From Rikenellaceae bacterium (GTDB taxonomy: Bacteria; Bacteroidota; Bacteroidia; Bacteroidales; UBA932): a stretch of 64,000 nt of DNA. The translations under genes were made by a program, and so were the position numbers. Shown piece after piece: positions 49,743-59,708 of this stretch; the first letter of the stretch is position 1; each line of letters starts with the position of its first letter. The stretch covers positions 1 to 64,000 of the forward strand of contig CAAGNP010000012.1 in the NCBI GenBank assembly GCA_900771335.1, read 5' to 3'. The notes beneath the pieces were generated by a model. It saw only the letters and a list, made by a program, of their open reading frames with translations, searched no databases and was not told the DNA's origin.

Positions 49743-50950
49743 TCAAGAAGCTTTTCTATATTGTCCGCAATATCATCTGCTACCTGACTCTTGCTCTTGA
49801 GCGGGTACTCAAGTGTCTCTCCCCCTCTAAAAATAATCGACACTTTATTTGTGTCCACTGCAAAACCTGCCCCCGGATCCTGAAGTGAGTTCAGGACAAT
49901 CATATCGAGATTCTTCCTCTCTAGTTTACCTTGGGCATTGTCAAACTCATTGTCTGTCTCCAGAGCGAAACCTACAAGAAGAGATCCCTCCCTCTTGACT
50001 TTCCCTATAGAGGCCGCTATATCCATGGTAGGCTTGAGTGAGAGGACCATATCGTCCTTCTCCCTCTTTATCTTCCTGTCGGCTCTCTGCGATGGTGTAA
50101 AATCTGAAACTGCCGCGCACAGGACAGTTATGTCGGGTCTGTTCTCCTGATACGATTGCATCACCCTCTCATACATATCTGATGCCGAGATCACATTGGT
50201 AACTGTGACATTTGGCATTGATATTCTCTGGGCGGTAGGGCCGCTAACTATCTCCACCTCCGCACCTCTGCATGCGAGAGACTCAGCAATGGCATAAGCC
50301 ATCTTGCCTGAAGAGTGGTTTGTAATATATCTCACAGGGTCGATATCCTCACGTGTAGGTCCGGCAGTAATCAGTACCTTGCGCCCTTTCAACTTACCGC
50401 ACGCTCCGAAAACATATTTTATATAAGATACTATCTCTGCAGGCTCAGCCATCCTCCCTTTACCTTCCAGACCACTTGCCAGCTCTCCTGATTCGGGTTC
50501 CGATACCCAAACACCCCTCTCCTTCAAAGTGGAAAGGCTTAGCTGTGTAGCTGCATGACGGTACATATCCAAGTCCATAGCCGGTGCTACCACTACCGGG
50601 CACCTTGCTGAAAGGTATGTAGTCAGCAGAAGGTTGTCTGCCACACCTGTAGACATTTTGGATAGGGTATTGGCGGTAGCCGGTGCGATAAGATACATAT
50701 CTGCCCATAACCCCAAAGAGACATGGCTGTTCCAATCCCCGTTTTCAGGGTTATAGAACTCCACCAATATAGGATTCTTCGAAAGGGTAGCCATAGTAAG
50801 AGGGGTTATAAACTGTTTGGCCATCTCAGTCATTATAACCTTAACCTCTGCACCCTCTTTTACCAATAGACGCACCAATAGGGCAGCCTTATAAGCTGCG
50901 ATACTGCCGGTGACACCCAGAAGGATATGTTTCCCTTTCAATGAAGACAT
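49727..50950 (-). CDS. coaBC: Bifunctional phosphopantothenoylcysteine decarboxylase/synthetase
   Basis: Two steps of coenzyme A synthesis in one protein of 407 residues. The N-terminal flavoprotein CoaC (about 1-185) shows GVTGSIAAYKAALLVRLLVK, the catalytic His in NSHVSLGLWAD and the PAMDLDMY motif. The C-terminal CoaB (about 190-407) shows ITAGPTREDIDPVRYITNHS and SGKMAYAIAE. rpoZ is 5 bases upstream and recN overlaps downstream. Confidence 0.97.
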   Translation of the reverse strand: MSSLKGKHILLGVTGSIAAYKAALLVRLLVKEGAEVKVIMTEMAKQFITPLTMATLSKNPILVEFYNPENGDWNSHVSLGLWADMYLIAPATANTLSKMSTGVADNLLLTTYLSARCPVVVAPAMDLDMYRHAATQLSLSTLKERGVWVSEPESGELASGLEGKGRMAEPAEIVSYIKYVFGACGKLKGRKVLITAGPTREDIDPVRYITNHSSGKMAYAIAESLACRGAEVEIVSGPTAQRISMPNVTVTNVISASDMYERVMQSYQENRPDITVLCAAVSDFTPSQRADRKIKREKDDMVLSLKPTMDIAASIGKVKREGSLLVGFALETDNEFDNAQGKLERKNLDMIVLNSLQDPGAGFAVDTNKVSIIFRGGETLEYPLKSKSQVADDIADNIEKLLECSGN

Positions 50951-50955
50951 GACTG

Positions 50956-51270
50956 TTACTCCTCAGAAGCTTTACGATAGAAAATCTCTCCGTGTTGGAA
51001 TTCGTCGATAGCTGTAAGGGTTGGCTTTGGAAGTCTCTCGTAGTGTTTTGAGATCTCGATTTGCTCTCTGTTCTCAAAAGTCTCCTCCAAAGTGTCTGCA
51101 TAGTTTGAAAACTCCTCCAGTTTGTGGCTAAGTTCCTGTTTGATAGATGCAGAGATTTGGTTTGCCCTCTTAGCGATAATCATTGTTGACTCGTAAACAT
51201 TACCGGTAGGTGCTGCGATCTCAACAAGATTTCTTGTCTCTGTGTTGTTGCTGATTTTTCTTTGTTCCAT
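50956..51270 (-). CDS. rpoZ: DNA-directed RNA polymerase omega subunit (Bacteroidota type)
   Basis: Small subunit that helps assemble beta' into the core enzyme. It has 104 residues. NVYESTMIIAKRANQISASI corresponds to the conserved omega core (R/K-A-x-Q-I); the C-terminal tail is phylum-specific. Its position next to coaBC is also seen in other phyla (rpoZ-dfp order). It starts 24 bases after bamD. Confidence 0.88.
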   Translation of the reverse strand: MEQRKISNNTETRNLVEIAAPTGNVYESTMIIAKRANQISASIKQELSHKLEEFSNYADTLEETFENREQIEISKHYERLPKPTLTAIDEFQHGEIFYRKASEE

Positions 51271-51294
51271 TTTATATATAAAATTATCTTTTGT

Positions 51295-52089
51295 CTATTT
51301 TCCTAAAATTTTGTTCACCTTCTTGGAGAGGTTATCCAACTCTTTCCTGTACTTTGAATCCGGGAATTCACTGATGAAGTTGAAATAGTCATCAGCAAAT
51401 GTCATGTAACGCTCTTTCTGCTTCTCAAACACACTGTTGAATGCGTACTTGTAAGAAGACATGGCGGTAAAGTATAGAATCTCTTCCCTATAGATATTGG
51501 AAGCGTCCTCTTTCAAAACATTTTTGAAGGCATACTGTGCTGCCTTGTAGTCCTCGGTGTGGTAATATATTTTCGCACCCTCAAGGGCTTTCTTGTCAAG
51601 TCTCTCATTGAGTTCGTCAAGCATACCCTGGAACTCCTCTTTGTACTCTGTGGTAGGGTGCCTTTTGATATACTCCTGAATATAGTCCATAGCCTTATAG
51701 GTAGGTGTCTGGTCCAATTCATATCTCAATGTCTGCTGATAAAGACAATCCACATAGTAGTAGTTGGCTCTGTCGCTGAATGGGCTCAAAGGGAAAGTCT
51801 TGATAAACGAGTCAAAGCAGGTCTCTGCAGTGACAACATCGCCCCATCTGTAATTTGCCAGACCAGTATAATACTGTACTGTATCGTCCTGCGCAGTACC
51901 CTTCACTGCCAATTTCAATGACTCGAAAAGCTGAATGGATTTCGAATATTTTCCCGCATCGAAATAGGCAAACGCAGCATCATACTTCGCGGCAACATCA
52001 TGCCCCTGAAGCAATGCCTCGTACTCACTTTTACAAGAGGAACCCAATACAAGGGTCAGCAGACCCAATACCAATAATTTTAATTTCAT
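51295..52089 (-). CDS. bamD: Outer-membrane protein assembly lipoprotein BamD
   Basis: Essential TPR lipoprotein of the Bam complex. It has 264 residues with a lipoprotein signal ending LVLGSSC. TPR-like repeats begin at KYDAAFAYFDAGKYSKSIQL and AETCFDSFIKTFPLSPFSDR; the C-terminal end is YFNFISEFPDSKYRKELDNL. It follows trxB after 5 bases. bamA is 12 kb away on the same strand in a separate operon. Confidence 0.92.
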   Translation of the reverse strand: MKLKLLVLGLLTLVLGSSCKSEYEALLQGHDVAAKYDAAFAYFDAGKYSKSIQLFESLKLAVKGTAQDDTVQYYTGLANYRWGDVVTAETCFDSFIKTFPLSPFSDRANYYYVDCLYQQTLRYELDQTPTYKAMDYIQEYIKRHPTTEYKEEFQGMLDELNERLDKKALEGAKIYYHTEDYKAAQYAFKNVLKEDASNIYREEILYFTAMSSYKYAFNSVFEKQKERYMTFADDYFNFISEFPDSKYRKELDNLSKKVNKILGK

Positions 52090-52094
52090 CTTCG

Positions 52095-53027
52095 TTATTT
52101 TTGATTTGCAAGGAACTTCTCAGCATCCATAGCAGCCTTACATCCTGAACCGGCAGCCACGATACCCTGACGATAATGGGGATCCTGAACATCTCCTGCA
52201 GCAAAAACGCCCGGCACATTGGTAGCTGTGCTGACACCATCAGTCACAATATATCCTTGTGAATCAACATTTATCCATTTACTGAACACCTCTGAGTTTG
52301 GATGATGACCGATAGCGAGGAAGAAGCCGTCAATATCCTTCTTTATCTCTTCGCCTGCCTTGTTTACAACAATCAGACCATTCACACCCATATTATCACC
52401 CAAAATCTCTTTTGTGTTGCATTCCCACAGAATTTCGATATTCTCTGTGTTGAGAACCCTCTTCTGCATCACATCCGAAGCCCTAAGCACATTTCTCCTT
52501 ACGATAAGATATACTTTCTTGCAAAGACCTGCAAGGTATGTAGCCTCTTCACAAGCTGTATCACCTCCACCAACTACAGCCACCACCTTTCCTCTGTAGA
52601 AGAAACCGTCGCAGGTAGCGCAGGCAGAGACACCCTGACCTCTGAACTTCTCTTCTGAAGGGAGACCAAGATATTTCGCAGATGCACCTGTAGCGATAAT
52701 GACAGACTCAGCCATTATCACTTTCTCCCCGTCAACCACCACTTTGAATGGTCTCTCAGAGAAATCGACATCGGTAACCACGCCCCATCTCATATCTGCA
52801 CCAAAGCGCTCAGCCTGTTTGCGGAGATCTGCCATCATCTGATTTCCGTCGACACCTTCAGGGTATCCGGGGAAGTTTTCAATCTCAGTGGTGGTAGTCA
52901 ATTGTCCACCGGGAAGCATACCCTCATAAAGAACAGGATTGAGGTTAGCGCGGGAAGCATATATAGCAGCAGTGTAACCAGCTGGTCCACTGCCAATTAT
53001 AAGACATTTAACTTTTTCTTGTTCCAT
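52095..53027 (-). CDS. trxB: Thioredoxin reductase
   Basis: NADPH-dependent flavoenzyme that reduces thioredoxin. It has 310 residues from ATG 53027; a longer frame begins inside the upstream gene. FAD site LIIGSGPAGYTAAIYAS, redox pair in SACATCDGFFYRGK, NADPH site AVVGGGDTACEEATYLAG and C-terminal FAD contact GVFAAGDVQDPHYRQGIVAA. A thioredoxin gene at 62198 in this window could be one of its substrates, though that protein is a predicted lipoprotein. Confidence 0.97.
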   Translation of the reverse strand: MEQEKVKCLIIGSGPAGYTAAIYASRANLNPVLYEGMLPGGQLTTTTEIENFPGYPEGVDGNQMMADLRKQAERFGADMRWGVVTDVDFSERPFKVVVDGEKVIMAESVIIATGASAKYLGLPSEEKFRGQGVSACATCDGFFYRGKVVAVVGGGDTACEEATYLAGLCKKVYLIVRRNVLRASDVMQKRVLNTENIEILWECNTKEILGDNMGVNGLIVVNKAGEEIKKDIDGFFLAIGHHPNSEVFSKWINVDSQGYIVTDGVSTATNVPGVFAAGDVQDPHYRQGIVAAGSGCKAAMDAEKFLANQK

Positions 53028-53031
53028 TTCA

Positions 53032-53982
53032 TCAAATATTAGTCTGCAAAGGTACAAATTTATTTCTAATCCACTGCTCAAAACGATAGCCCCAAACCAA
53101 CAATATTGACATTATCCATCTGGAAATTATCAATATCCACCACACCGCACCTACCGATGCCAGAAGGAAGACATCTTCAAGGTTACTATGGGATATGCAG
53201 ATATGGTAATTGGTGAGATCCACATCGTTCTGTGAGAGCTTTCCTGTACTCGCTTCATCTATCATGGCAGCGGCTCCATAAGCCAATCCCACCACATTTG
53301 CAATAATCCAAAGGAATGAGGACTGGGGAGGGAGGCCAAACATAAGCAAAAGCGGCTTAAGGAACCTGGAGATCCAGTTTATAACACCAAACTCTGACAA
53401 TATTCTCTGAAGGATATTCAAAGAGAATATGATAGCCACCATCTTAACCACCAGACCTAATGTGGAGATAACCCACTCTTTAAGCATCGGCCAGAAAATG
53501 AGCTGCTCCCCTTCCGCCATTTGTGATGCAAGCTGGACGCTCTCTGCCGGTATTATCAGATTCAGACCCAGACCTACGATTATCGAAGAGATGGTTCTGT
53601 ATACTACAATTCTCACTGCTGAAGTACCGGTTTTTTTCTGCACTGCTGTCTCCACGATCATATTGTGGGCACAGAGGACCATTGCACTCAAAATAGTCAT
53701 CTCCCTGACACTCAAATCCAATGTCACAGAGACTGCAATCGCCGAATAGACGTTTACAAAATAACCTGTCACATAGGCCAAAGCCGCCTCACCCGGAAGC
53801 CCTACCACATGAAAGACAGGCTCCAGAAGTGCAGAGATCCAGGGCAGAATCTGCAAATACCTCAGAAGCATGATACAAAATGAGACTCCAACGGTAAGTT
53901 TTACCACCCAGATACAAGTCCTGATGGTGCCTGGAAGGGCCCCTTTTACTATTTCAAGTAATTTATTTCCAATTTTTTCCAT
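53032..53982 (-). CDS. Nucleoside-recognition (Gate) domain membrane protein
   Basis: Multi-spanning inner-membrane protein, 316 residues with about seven to eight hydrophobic segments. Two Gate-type halves are visible: about 20-170 (LLEPVFHVVGLPGEAALAYV) and about 180-310 (FLKPLLLMFGLPPQSSFLWI), each with the GLP motif typical of the SpmA/SpmB/nucleoside-recognition family. Substrate unknown. Its last bases come 4 before trxB, and its start overlaps the SDR stop by one base. Confidence 0.85.
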   Translation of the reverse strand: MEKIGNKLLEIVKGALPGTIRTCIWVVKLTVGVSFCIMLLRYLQILPWISALLEPVFHVVGLPGEAALAYVTGYFVNVYSAIAVSVTLDLSVREMTILSAMVLCAHNMIVETAVQKKTGTSAVRIVVYRTISSIIVGLGLNLIIPAESVQLASQMAEGEQLIFWPMLKEWVISTLGLVVKMVAIIFSLNILQRILSEFGVINWISRFLKPLLLMFGLPPQSSFLWIIANVVGLAYGAAAMIDEASTGKLSQNDVDLTNYHICISHSNLEDVFLLASVGAVWWILIISRWIMSILLVWGYRFEQWIRNKFVPLQTNI

Positions 53983-54776
53983 TAGTCAAGATTCCATTTC
54001 CTGGTTACAAATTTATCTATCATAGCCACCACCGAGTGGGGAAGTATCATCGCCACGAAGAGGGCTATCTTATTTATCAGACCGGGAGTCTTACCGCTTC
54101 TCCCTTTAAAAAGCATCTTCAAAGCTACCCTTGATGCCTTTTTTGGGGTAATCATAACCCCAAGGTTGATGGCAAGTTTTCTGAGATTGTCAGAGAGATT
54201 GTACAGAGGGGTGGAGACCGCACCAAAATAGATGGAAGATGCCACTACGCCGGACCCCTTCAACTCTGTACGGAGAGCTCTGGTAAAAACTTTTGTAAAT
54301 GACTTGGTCGCAGCATAAAGCGATATGAACGGATACTGGAACTCCGCCGCCAAAGATGAGATATTGAGAATATATCCCCTCTTTCTCTCCAGCATATCGG
54401 GGAGAAAATAGTGACACAACATAGCTGTTGTGTGGTTATGCAGCATAATGATACGGCTCACCTGAGGATCTGTCATATTTTTGAAGTGCTTTGGATACAA
54501 AATGCCGGCATTGTTGATCAGCACCTCCACAAACGCATCGGGTCTCTCACTCTTTACCTTTTTATATAATTCAAGTGGTGCGTCCATACTGGAGAGATCC
54601 ATACCCACCGACAATACATCTACATTTGGATAATCTTTAAGAACCAGCTCTTTAGCAGCATCTGTCTCGTTCTGAAAAAGGGCAACAATAATGACATTAT
54701 ACCCCTTTTCAGCCAATTGCTTCACGTACTCAAGCCCCATACCGGAACTTCCACCCGTAACCAGTGCGTAATTCAT
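53982..54776 (-). CDS. Short-chain dehydrogenase/reductase
   Basis: NAD(P)-dependent oxidoreductase of 264 residues. Cofactor motif VTGGSSGMGLEYVKQLAEKG at the N-terminus, NNAG in VLINNAGILYPKHF, catalytic Ser in LNISSLAAEF and the YxxxK pair in SLYAATKSF. The C-terminal ~60 residues are basic and hydrophobic (KTPGLINKIALFVAMILPHS), as in SDRs of lipid or steroid type that sit at membranes. First gene of a nine-gene minus-strand run. The substrate cannot be deduced. Confidence 0.9.
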   Translation of the reverse strand: MNYALVTGGSSGMGLEYVKQLAEKGYNVIIVALFQNETDAAKELVLKDYPNVDVLSVGMDLSSMDAPLELYKKVKSERPDAFVEVLINNAGILYPKHFKNMTDPQVSRIIMLHNHTTAMLCHYFLPDMLERKRGYILNISSLAAEFQYPFISLYAATKSFTKVFTRALRTELKGSGVVASSIYFGAVSTPLYNLSDNLRKLAINLGVMITPKKASRVALKMLFKGRSGKTPGLINKIALFVAMILPHSVVAMIDKFVTRKWNLD

Positions 54777-54810
54777 CTTTAAAATTTATTCATTTACGAT
54801 AAAACGGCTG

Positions 54811-54818
54811 CAAATATA
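54811..54818 (-). promoter_or_regulatory. Possible -7 element for the SDR-to-aminopeptidase run
   Basis: Minus-strand TATATTTG, a full match to TAnnTTTG, 34 bases before the SDR ATG. No clear -33 partner at 19-21 bases. Confidence 0.45.
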
Positions 54819-54853
54819 CTATCAAATAAATTATGAAAAACTATTTTTTAGTT

Positions 54854-54861
54854 TAACTTTG
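54854..54861 (+). promoter_or_regulatory. -7 element of the rubrerythrin promoter
   Basis: TAACTTTG, a full match to TAnnTTTG, 23 bases before the rubrerythrin ATG. The -33 partner is weak (TATG with an 18-base spacer). Confidence 0.5.
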
Positions 54862-54884
54862 TACTGCATTAAAAGAATAATATT

Positions 54885-55457
54885 ATGAGTATAAAAGGTA
54901 CAAAAACAGAACAGAACCTGCTTAAATCTTTCGCAGGTGAATCTCAAGCAAGAGGTCGTTATACATATTTTGCAAGTGTTGCAAAAAAAGAGGGTTACGA
55001 ACAAATCTCAGCCATCTTCATGGAGACAGCTGAACAGGAGAAAGAGCACGCAAAAAGATTCTTCAAATTTCTTGAGGGTGGCATGGTAGAGATCACTGCA
55101 TCATACCCTGCAGGTATCATCTCCACTACTGCTGACAACCTTAAAGCAGCTGCTGAAGGTGAAAACGAAGAGTGGACAGAACTTTATCCTGAATTTGCAA
55201 AAGTGGCAGACGAAGAGGGATTCCCTGAGATCGCAGTGGCATTCAGAATGATCGCCAAAGTGGAAGCTGAGCACGAAGCAAGATACAGAACCCTTTACGA
55301 CAGAGTGGTAAAAGGTGAAGTTTTCTCACGCGAAGAGGCTATCGAATGGCAATGCCGCAACTGCGGATTTGTATACACAGGAAAAAAAGCTCCTGAGAAA
55401 TGCCCTGCTTGCGTACATCCACAAGCATACTTTGAACCTAAAAAGAACAACTACTAA
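54885..55457 (+). CDS. rbr: Rubrerythrin
   Basis: Non-haem iron peroxidase that protects anaerobes from hydrogen peroxide. It has 190 residues. The four-helix diiron domain (about 1-140) has ligand motifs [25 protein letters not shown] and [11 protein letters not shown]. The C-terminal rubredoxin domain carries [20 protein letters not shown] then AC, giving a complete Cys4 iron site. It fits an anaerobic, air-exposed lifestyle. Confidence 0.97.
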   Translation: MSIKGTKTEQNLLKSFAGESQARGRYTYFASVAKKEGYEQISAIFMETAEQEKEHAKRFFKFLEGGMVEITASYPAGIISTTADNLKAAAEGENEEWTELYPEFAKVADEEGFPEIAVAFRMIAKVEAEHEARYRTLYDRVVKGEVFSREEAIEWQCRNCGFVYTGKKAPEKCPACVHPQAYFEPKKNNY

Positions 55458-55470
55458 TATGGTATAGCAG

Positions 55471-58400
55471 ATGTGGAGAATAGCTAGAAGATTTTTTATA
55501 ATCGTGGCCGTTCTGATTATCACAGTGCCACTTGTTATCACTGCTATCCTCTCATCTGAATGGTTCAAACCCAAACTTACAGAGATCTGTAATTCATTTG
55601 TCGAGAACGGACAGATAGGGATGGACTCCCTATCTGTTTCGCTACTCGAAGAGATACCGCATCTCAGCATAAAACTCTACAACGGCGCCATCCATTCTTA
55701 CGCCTATTCTGATGTAGAGGAAGAGAACGAAAAATATCTGGCAGAGATCCCTACAAAAGCCCACACCCCTGTCCTGTTCAAAGAGATAGTGGTATCGCTT
55801 GATATCCCCAAACTCATATTCGGAAAAATAGACATCAAAAGGATAAGGGTGGTGGAACCCACCATTTACGGGTACATATCCCCATGGGGAAAAGCCAATT
55901 GGGACATATTCCCTACCGGTGAAGAGGAGGTAGAGGAGGAAGATGAGTCCCAGACCAGCCTGAACCTCTCCGTCGGGAGATTCAGCATATCTAAAGCCTC
56001 ATTGACACTTCACGACGGAGTCAACAAAAGCATGTACAACGCCAATATCGGGCGATTCCTCGTCGGTGGAAATCTGTCACTAAACACTGAAGAACTCCGT
56101 CTGAGGAGCCTGATTCTCAAAGAGAGCGCCTTCTCCGTAAATATGAAGAAAGGTGGAAACTGGGTCAGACTCGGCATCGACTCCCTGTACATTACCAAAA
56201 AGAGGTTAGAAGAGGCATACAGAATCATACTTGACACCAAGACCAACGTGGCACTTGGCGGCAAAGCTTACACCAGAGATTTCCCATTCGGGATTAGAGG
56301 TGGTATAGAGATGGATCTTACCAACCTCTCCAATTTCAATATTGACAGCACCACCATTTCGATAGCGGAATCACCTATTGTCTTGGATGGAAACATCGGA
56401 TTTATGGGTGAGAGCATATTTACCAACCTCACCTGCAACATCCCGGGATTCCACGTTGGAAAGGCGATTGCTTACCTTGACACAGAGGCATTCCCAATCT
56501 TTGAAGGGATGTCCACTGACCTGAAACTTGGACTGAATCTATCCGCACAGGGGCGATATGATGCATCAACCGGTCTCCTGCCCGCCATCACTGCTGACAT
56601 AAAAATCCCAGACGGAAGTTTCCAATATCCGGGAATAGATATGACTGTAGACAATCTCGGATTCGACGGCAGACTTCTCTACGACCCATACGTGGTCGAC
56701 TCCACCTCTATAAACATCAACTCCATAGACCTGAACGCCACCGGCCTCACACTCAAAGGTGAAGGGAAAGGGGTAAATCTGCTTGGTGACCCCCATTTGA
56801 ATCTGAAGATTGAAGGGGCCGCGGACCTGACCAAACTGTCATCCATATTCCTTAAAGAGTCGGGCATTACCACTCAGGGAGACCTGGCTATCGATCTTCG
56901 TGGCAATTTCAAAATGAGCGACCTGTCGATAGCACAAATCGGAAACACAAAAGCGTTCGGTCGTTTAAAGACAGACAATCTCCTTGTGGATATACCTCAA
57001 GACACCATACATGCAAATCTAAAGGGGGTCACCCTGCTTCTTGGTTCACTTGAGAACAAAAGAGACACCACCATTGCCGTAGGGGAAAAGACCCTCCAGT
57101 TCTCATTCAGGGCAGACTCTGCCAATGTACAATATAAAGATTTGCTGCAAGTGGATCTTTCAAAGGCCCGTGCAAGTGCAAAAAGTGCGGCAGACGGCCT
57201 CTCGGGAGACACCACGTCAGTTCACCCCCTCAAGGGTGAAATTTCTGCAAAACTGCTCAAACTTACCACCGCAGACTCCACCAGAATCAGAGGAAGGGAT
57301 CTTGCAGTAAAAGCGAGCATGCTCCCTTCAAAATTGGACTCACTGGTACCTGTACTTGCCCTCAACACATCTGCCCAATCCATTGCATATAGAGACAAGG
57401 AGAACTTCCTCTCTATCCGAGGGGCAGAGATAGATTTCGGAGGGACATTGCGCAAAGCCACCCGCCCCCCAAAAGACTCTCTCGCAAGAATGAGAAGGGG
57501 TGCACCATTGCGCCCGTCGCGCAGCACAGATCTCCTTGGGGATGAGGGCAATATAGATATGAAGGTGGATGAATCGATAAGCAAACTGCTCAATGAGTGG
57601 GAAGCGAACTGCTCTATCAAAGCTACCGGAGGAAGAATTATCACCCCATATCTCCCGCTTCGCAATACATTGGGTCAAGTCGATATGACGATAAATACCA
57701 ATGAGGTCAAATTCAACAACACCCAGCTCAACCTGGGCAATACCGACCTCAACCTCACCGGACGAGTATGGGGAATAAGGAGGGCACTGACCAGAAACGG
57801 AAAGCTCCGTGCAGATCTCCTCATCTCATCCAATACACTCGACGTAAACCAGCTCCTTGTGGGTATGGAGGGGGCATCTGCCTATATGGAATCTGACGAA
57901 CAGATTAAAGAGGCGATTGCCGGTGTGGAAAATGAAGAGGAGATAGCAGAGATAGTGGCCCAGACCATAGACACCACAGAAGTGGCATCCCCACTGCTGC
58001 TGATTCCGGGAAATATAGATGTCAAAATAGGACTATTCGTAGGACAGGGTGAGTTCTCCAATATAACCCTCAACGGAATATCCGGAGATCTGCATGCCAG
58101 AGACAGAGTACTAAGAATACACGATCTCAAGGCCCTTACCGAGGCGGGAAATATGTCTCTCACAGCGCTCTACTCCACCAAGTCCAAAGAGGATATCTCT
58201 ACCGGATTTGATCTCGAGCTGAGCCACGTCCAAGTGGAGAAACTTATTGAGGTGGTTCCATCGGTAGATACATTGGTACCTATGCTGAAATCGTTTGAAG
58301 GGGTGCTTGACTGCTCTTTGGCTGCTACTGCCAAAGTCGATACCAATATGAATATCCAGCTTCCATCCCTTAATGGTGCAGTGAGAATTGAAGGTGACGA

Positions 58401-58944
58401 TTTGGTCCTATTGGATGGTGAGACATTCTCCAAAATAGCAAAACTGTTACGATTCAAGGACAGGGAGAACAATAAGATAGACCATATCTCTATCGAGATG
58501 CTCATAAATGACAGCAAGGTGGAGATGTTCCCGTTTGTATTGCAGATGGACCGCATTATGGCGGCTGCAAGCGGTATCCACAATCTGGATATGAGCTTCC
58601 AGTACCATCTGTCCGTAATCAAATCACCTATTCCGATAAAACTGGGACTTAATGTATCCGGCACATTTGACGATATGAAGTTCAGACTTGGCAAGCCACA
58701 ATACAAGAGTGCCGATGTGCCAAGCTACACACATATCATAGATGAATCTATAATAAATCTGCGCCAAAGCATGGAGGAGATCTTCGAAAAGGGTAAAGTG
58801 GATCTCTCCCAGATCAGAGTGGTCAGGAGAAACAAAGAGATCGAGAGTGCTTTGGAGATTAAGGAGACAGAAGAACTCAGCGATGAGGAGAAGAGGGCTC
58901 TTGAGAGTGAAGGTATCGCTATCCCTACTTCAGAAGCTCTTTAG
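55471..58944 (+). CDS. AsmA-family protein (large envelope lipid-transport-like protein)
   Basis: The protein has 1157 residues: one N-terminal membrane anchor (about 5-28, FFIIVAVLIITVPLVITAIL), the AsmA N-terminal domain (SSEWFKPKLTEICNSFVENG, FGKIDIKRIRVVEPTIYGYI) and a long run of beta strands. The C-terminal AsmA-like region contains LNLGNTDLNLTGRVWGIRRA and GLNVSGTFDDMKFRLGKPQY. Proteins of this superfamily (AsmA, TamB, YhdP) bridge the periplasm and are linked to phospholipid movement to the outer membrane. It starts 13 bases after rubrerythrin and overlaps the convergent glycerophosphodiesterase gene by 20 bases. Confidence 0.88.
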   Translation: MWRIARRFFIIVAVLIITVPLVITAILSSEWFKPKLTEICNSFVENGQIGMDSLSVSLLEEIPHLSIKLYNGAIHSYAYSDVEEENEKYLAEIPTKAHTPVLFKEIVVSLDIPKLIFGKIDIKRIRVVEPTIYGYISPWGKANWDIFPTGEEEVEEEDESQTSLNLSVGRFSISKASLTLHDGVNKSMYNANIGRFLVGGNLSLNTEELRLRSLILKESAFSVNMKKGGNWVRLGIDSLYITKKRLEEAYRIILDTKTNVALGGKAYTRDFPFGIRGGIEMDLTNLSNFNIDSTTISIAESPIVLDGNIGFMGESIFTNLTCNIPGFHVGKAIAYLDTEAFPIFEGMSTDLKLGLNLSAQGRYDASTGLLPAITADIKIPDGSFQYPGIDMTVDNLGFDGRLLYDPYVVDSTSININSIDLNATGLTLKGEGKGVNLLGDPHLNLKIEGAADLTKLSSIFLKESGITTQGDLAIDLRGNFKMSDLSIAQIGNTKAFGRLKTDNLLVDIPQDTIHANLKGVTLLLGSLENKRDTTIAVGEKTLQFSFRADSANVQYKDLLQVDLSKARASAKSAADGLSGDTTSVHPLKGEISAKLLKLTTADSTRIRGRDLAVKASMLPSKLDSLVPVLALNTSAQSIAYRDKENFLSIRGAEIDFGGTLRKATRPPKDSLARMRRGAPLRPSRSTDLLGDEGNIDMKVDESISKLLNEWEANCSIKATGGRIITPYLPLRNTLGQVDMTINTNEVKFNNTQLNLGNTDLNLTGRVWGIRRALTRNGKLRADLLISSNTLDVNQLLVGMEGASAYMESDEQIKEAIAGVENEEEIAEIVAQTIDTTEVASPLLLIPGNIDVKIGLFVGQGEFSNITLNGISGDLHARDRVLRIHDLKALTEAGNMSLTALYSTKSKEDISTGFDLELSHVQVEKLIEVVPSVDTLVPMLKSFEGVLDCSLAATAKVDTNMNIQLPSLNGAVRIEGDDLVLLDGETFSKIAKLLRFKDRENNKIDHISIEMLINDSKVEMFPFVLQMDRIMAAASGIHNLDMSFQYHLSVIKSPIPIKLGLNVSGTFDDMKFRLGKPQYKSADVPSYTHIIDESIINLRQSMEEIFEKGKVDLSQIRVVRRNKEIESALEIKETEELSDEEKRALESEGIAIPTSEAL

Positions 58945-59686
58945 CCTCCAGTGGATTATCTGTAGTAACAAAGTCAACACCCAGCTCCTTCATCTTTCTG
59001 ATGGAAGATTCGCTGTTCACTGTCCAGACATTTACAGTCATTCCCAAATCGTGGGCCTCTTTGATCCACCCTTTTTTGAGCTTGATCACACCTTTGTGGT
59101 AATCCAGGCCATCTATACCCGCCTCTTTAAGTTTTTCAGGTGACATATCACCTTTGAGGTATGCTACTGGGATATCAGGAAATGCCTCTGCAAATCTTTT
59201 GCACATCTGGAAGTTGAATGAGATGAACTCCAACTGGCCATTTTTATAAGCTTTGGAACTCCTTACAATATTTATCACATTCTCCACTGCCCTGACATCA
59301 TTTTCGTCTGAGGCATGGTCCTTCAATTCGAGAATAAGTTTCATACCCTTATATTTGGCACCTGTCCTCAAATATTTTTTAAGGTTAGAGATTTTCTCTC
59401 CATTCGACAGACGCTCCTGTTTTACCCTGTCATAAGGGGTCTTCTCTATCACCACGCCATTGATATCCTTGTCGTGATTTATCACTGCCACACCATCAGA
59501 GGTAATCCATACATCAAATTCTGCACCATACACCTCAGCTTCAGCCGCCTTCTGCAACGCTGTAATGGAGTTCTGTGCTGACCCCTCAGCTTTCCAGAAA
59601 CCTCTATGGGCGATAACTTTGGTTTGTCCGTAAACGGAAAAAGAGAACAATAGGGTAACAAAGAGGGTAAAAGAGACTTTTTTCAT
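58925..59686 (-). CDS. Glycerophosphodiester phosphodiesterase, secreted
   Basis: Splits glycerophosphodiesters into glycerol-3-phosphate and an alcohol. It has 253 residues with signal peptide MKKVSFTLFVTLLFSFSVYG. Catalytic and metal motifs of the GDPD family: VIAHRGFWKAEGSAQNS, GAEFDVWITSDGVAVINHDK and LILELKDHA; the usual PENT block reads AQNS here. C-terminal VNVWTVNSESSIRKM and DFVTTDNPLEAK are typical. The 3' end overlaps the asmA-like gene by 20 bases. Confidence 0.93.
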   Translation of the reverse strand: MKKVSFTLFVTLLFSFSVYGQTKVIAHRGFWKAEGSAQNSITALQKAAEAEVYGAEFDVWITSDGVAVINHDKDINGVVIEKTPYDRVKQERLSNGEKISNLKKYLRTGAKYKGMKLILELKDHASDENDVRAVENVINIVRSSKAYKNGQLEFISFNFQMCKRFAEAFPDIPVAYLKGDMSPEKLKEAGIDGLDYHKGVIKLKKGWIKEAHDLGMTVNVWTVNSESSIRKMKELGVDFVTTDNPLEAKELLK

Positions 59687-59708
59687 ATGCTTTCTATTAA
59701 ATTCACCC

